Positions 61,558-64,000 of a stretch of 64,000 nucleotides of DNA are shown piece by piece. The notes under the pieces are model-generated. The model ran no database searches and was not told where the DNA came from. It saw only the letters and a program-made list of their open reading frames with translations. Source of the DNA: Pardosa pseudoannulata. Lineage: Eukaryota; Arthropoda; Arachnida; Araneae; Lycosidae. The stretch lies in assembly GCA_032207245.1 (NCBI GenBank), contig CM063500.1:67338194-67402193 (forward strand), read 5' to 3'. Each line of letters starts with the position of its first letter. Position 1 is the stretch's first letter. Both the position numbers and the translations under genes were made by a program.

Positions 61558-61689
61558 TTAATATTGAAGGCTCTAATCCGTTGGCGATTCTAAACGGTTA
61601 CCAGAAATCTTTCCCTGTTGTGGTTTTGGACTTGGGAAAATTTTGAGACTGAAAGCGATTGTGCTTTGTTGAGATTTGTATATTAATAA

Positions 61690-64000
61690 AATCAACCGAA
61701 AGTAAGGGTTTGAATTACTTATATTAACACTTTATTGTGAATGTTATTTACATGTTAACTATTAACTACCTTTTTTTATTTTCCAGCATTTTTGTTTGAA
61801 AAAGCAGAAGAATTTCATTTCATTTCTTAATCTTTTCATTTCTTTTCTTTCAATTTCTTAAAATGATTCATTTTGTTGTTATTTTTGTATTTATGTGTTT
61901 TGCTAATAACTGATTTTTTTTCGTAACATTTTTGTTTGAAAATATTAGTAGAAATTTTATTAATTTCTGTTAAGCGGATGTATATCTGTCAAACGTACAT
62001 TTTAATTTGAGTTATATTTTGTTATTTTTACCGCTATATTATTTAAATTTAAATGATTTGTTTTCTTTTAGCTGTTTTATGAAGTAGTTTATTAGGGTTG
62101 AATACAGGGGAAAGGGGTTTATAAACTTGTTTTATGCTCTTTCTATTTGTTTCTTTTAATATTTTCAACTGTTGGAGCTGTGTTATTTAGATTAAATTAT
62201 ATGACTACATATATATTGTATAGGACTCTCTATAAAGAAATGTCTCTTTAAATCTTCAGAGGTAAGCAGTTTAAAATTCACATTTCATGAATTATTATAC
62301 CAAGCTAAAACTTAAAAGATTCTATGGCATTTTTATATAAAAAAAATGTTATACAAGTATAAATTTTTTCTGTTAGATTAATTTTGCCCTTTATATACAT
62401 TCAAAACATACCTTTCTCAGAAAACGGATGAATGATATTTGCTACAATTTACCTAGATCATATAAATAAATCACCTGACCAGTAAAATAATTTATTTACG
62501 GTTAAAATACTTATTTATGTAATTTATTTTATGGTCCTTAGCTTCAGAGACATTGAGTTAGTTTATTTTTTACTCTGTGCAAGTTAACATTCAGAATCAG
62601 TATTTCATCATCCATGTATGTGGCTAATGTTAAAGTTAACCAGCAGTAATACATTGTTTCTAAAAATTGATGCATTGTTTTGTACTCTCTGACACCAATT
62701 TTGGAAAATAACAAATAATATACACTAATTCTAAAATTGGTGTTTCATCGTGAGAACTTGCTCATCAATGGAAAATAATTTTTATTCTACAATATTTTTT
62801 AATGGGAAGCTAAAATATTTTTAGATCAGTTTTATTTCAGTAATTAGTAAAAGTCTTTATGAGTAAGACCTCATATATCATAGACCATAGAGATCATAAA
62901 CACACCCAGTGGCTTAATATACTACTCATTATTGATTTCAGTTTACCCCTAAGAAATTTTGCAGTATGTTCTTTGAGGTAAATGTTTCTATAATTTTTAA
63001 AAGTGTTACCAATAATGGAGCTCCCATTCTTGGCATTTTAGTTTCATTACTGTATACCAATATAATTAACTTTGTACATGAATGTATGTATATATTTATT
63101 TATATATATACATACACATATATTGTAACATTATTTTTTTTAAACATTGAATGACTAAAAATAATTGCCTTAATATTTCAGTTGTTTATCTTGTATGTGT
63201 AGTAACAAACTCAAGTATAAGTTTTGAAACTTTAAAAAAGTTTGGTGTAATTAAATTCTTTTCTTGTACAATGTAATATCAACAAAAATCTCATTATAAT
63301 ACCCAGGTGTCAAAAGAATAGATTCGAAGTGAAATTAAAAGCTGTAGATTCTAAATGCTGGAAAGAGTACATAGTTAGGTAGCTAAGGCCTGCTTAGGGC
63401 TGTTGTGCTCGTAAAGAAGAATAATGAAATAGAAAATCATGAATGTAAATATAAAGTTTCTGCTCTGTAACTTAGTAAATAGTTTTTATTCAACATCAGT
63501 AGTTAATTAAGTTTTTATGATTAATAGTATGTAATAACTGAATTAAAGTATTGTATTAATTAAATCATTTTATTTGTGGGAATATAATTTAATGGAATAA
63601 CAAATCAAGAAAAGAAAATTTATGAAACCAATTATTCAGCAGGACAACAATAATTTATAATTTCAAACTGAATTTGTAGTCATACTTGAATGAAATTTCT
63701 TAAACTTGAATGGTAATTAATGAAGTGTATAAGTATATGTTTTAATGCATAACTTGATATGTTGTATTTGTATAGATTAATTAGCAATATAAAGAGAAAA
63801 ATGTGTGGACTTTTCTTTCTCAATGTACTTTTAATTTTTCATGTTATTCATGAAATTAGTTTAAATTTGGCTTGTATGTTGAAGAGCATAAATTAAATAT
63901 GCTTCAATATTTACGACGCAAATATAAGCAAATTCAATATTAAAAACTTACAGCATAATTTAAAAGATATTTTTCAAGTAAAATAAACTTTTATGCAGCA
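61690..64000 (+). repeat. Long non-coding dispersed repeat, copy C (continues beyond the window)
   Basis: Reverse complement of copy A from 34440 down to 30660, without A's LINE and LTR insertions, and similar to copy B where that survives. The match is still good at 64000, so the true end lies outside. No conserved reading frame is seen. Confidence 0.85.

Larger units (their letters stand above)
56123..61561. mobile_element. Putative TTAA-flanked DNA element with GGCAT...TGTACACC ends
   Basis: The left end reads TTAA-GGCATTTGTACACC (56123-56140). The right end, reverse-complemented, reads TTAA-GGCATCTGTACACC (61561-61544). The inverted repeat continues imperfectly inward (AATTTCGA near 56155, TTTCGAAA near 61528). 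No transposase was found. The interior holds a minus-strand Jockey LINE (56605-59735) and AT-rich duplicated and palindromic modules. TTAA duplication is used by piggyBac, Kolobok and some Sola elements. The GG start is unlike piggyBac. The class is uncertain. Confidence 0.6.

Overview
The window is AT-rich eukaryotic DNA made almost entirely of transposable elements, dispersed repeats and (TA)n microsatellites. I found no complete host gene, no rRNA and no intact tRNA gene. The mixture (Tc1 and hAT DNA transposons, two TTAA-flanked elements, Jockey-type LINEs, Ty3/gypsy and BEL/Pao LTR retrotransposons, a tRNA-derived SINE) fits a large arthropod genome. A spider or other arachnid is my best guess from the style of the Tc1, gag and pol proteins. 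That is inference, not something the sequence proves.

Layout. 1-3.4 kb: no gene except a LINE tail remnant. 3.4-7.0 kb: an hAT-like element with an 8-bp target duplication, carrying a nearly complete Tc1 element nested in a (TA)n tract. 8.5-10.5 kb: a tRNA-derived SINE, then two first-exon-like segments facing each other. One is an unknown protein start and the other is a THAP zinc-finger exon, and both are preceded by the same CRE-containing motif. 11.07-28.44 kb: one decayed Ty3/gypsy element (minus strand) split by two later insertions, a nearly intact plus-strand Ty3/gypsy element in its integrase region and a decayed BEL/Pao element in its 5' LTR. 28.5-36.5 kb: solo LTRs, LINE 3' ends and the first copy of a multi-kilobase non-coding repeat. 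36.67-41.95 kb: another minus-strand Ty3/gypsy element with both LTRs and a SINE inside gag. 42-45.3 kb: a solo LTR and the second copy of the non-coding repeat.

45.3-50.9 kb: a full-length but dead Jockey-type LINE whose 3' UTR holds a truncated copy of a different Jockey LINE. 51.7-52.3 kb: an inverted second copy of the 9-kb exon region. 52.8-55.8 kb: LINE and gypsy fragments, with a small piggyBac-like TTAA element. 56.12-61.56 kb: an apparent 5.4-kb element with TTAA flanks and GGCAT...TGTACACC ends, carrying a minus-strand Jockey LINE. 61.7-64.0 kb: a third copy of the non-coding repeat, running off the end.

The coding segments are autonomous or once-autonomous transposon genes: gag, protease, reverse transcriptase, RNase H and integrase in the LTR elements; a nucleic-acid-binding ORF1 and endonuclease/reverse transcriptase ORF2 in the LINEs; a DDE transposase in Tc1. 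All but one are broken by several stops, frameshifts or lost catalytic residues. The exception is the plus-strand gypsy element at 14.6-19.2 kb, which has a single 1-base break. Nesting, target duplications and empty sites elsewhere in the window let the order of several insertions be read directly.
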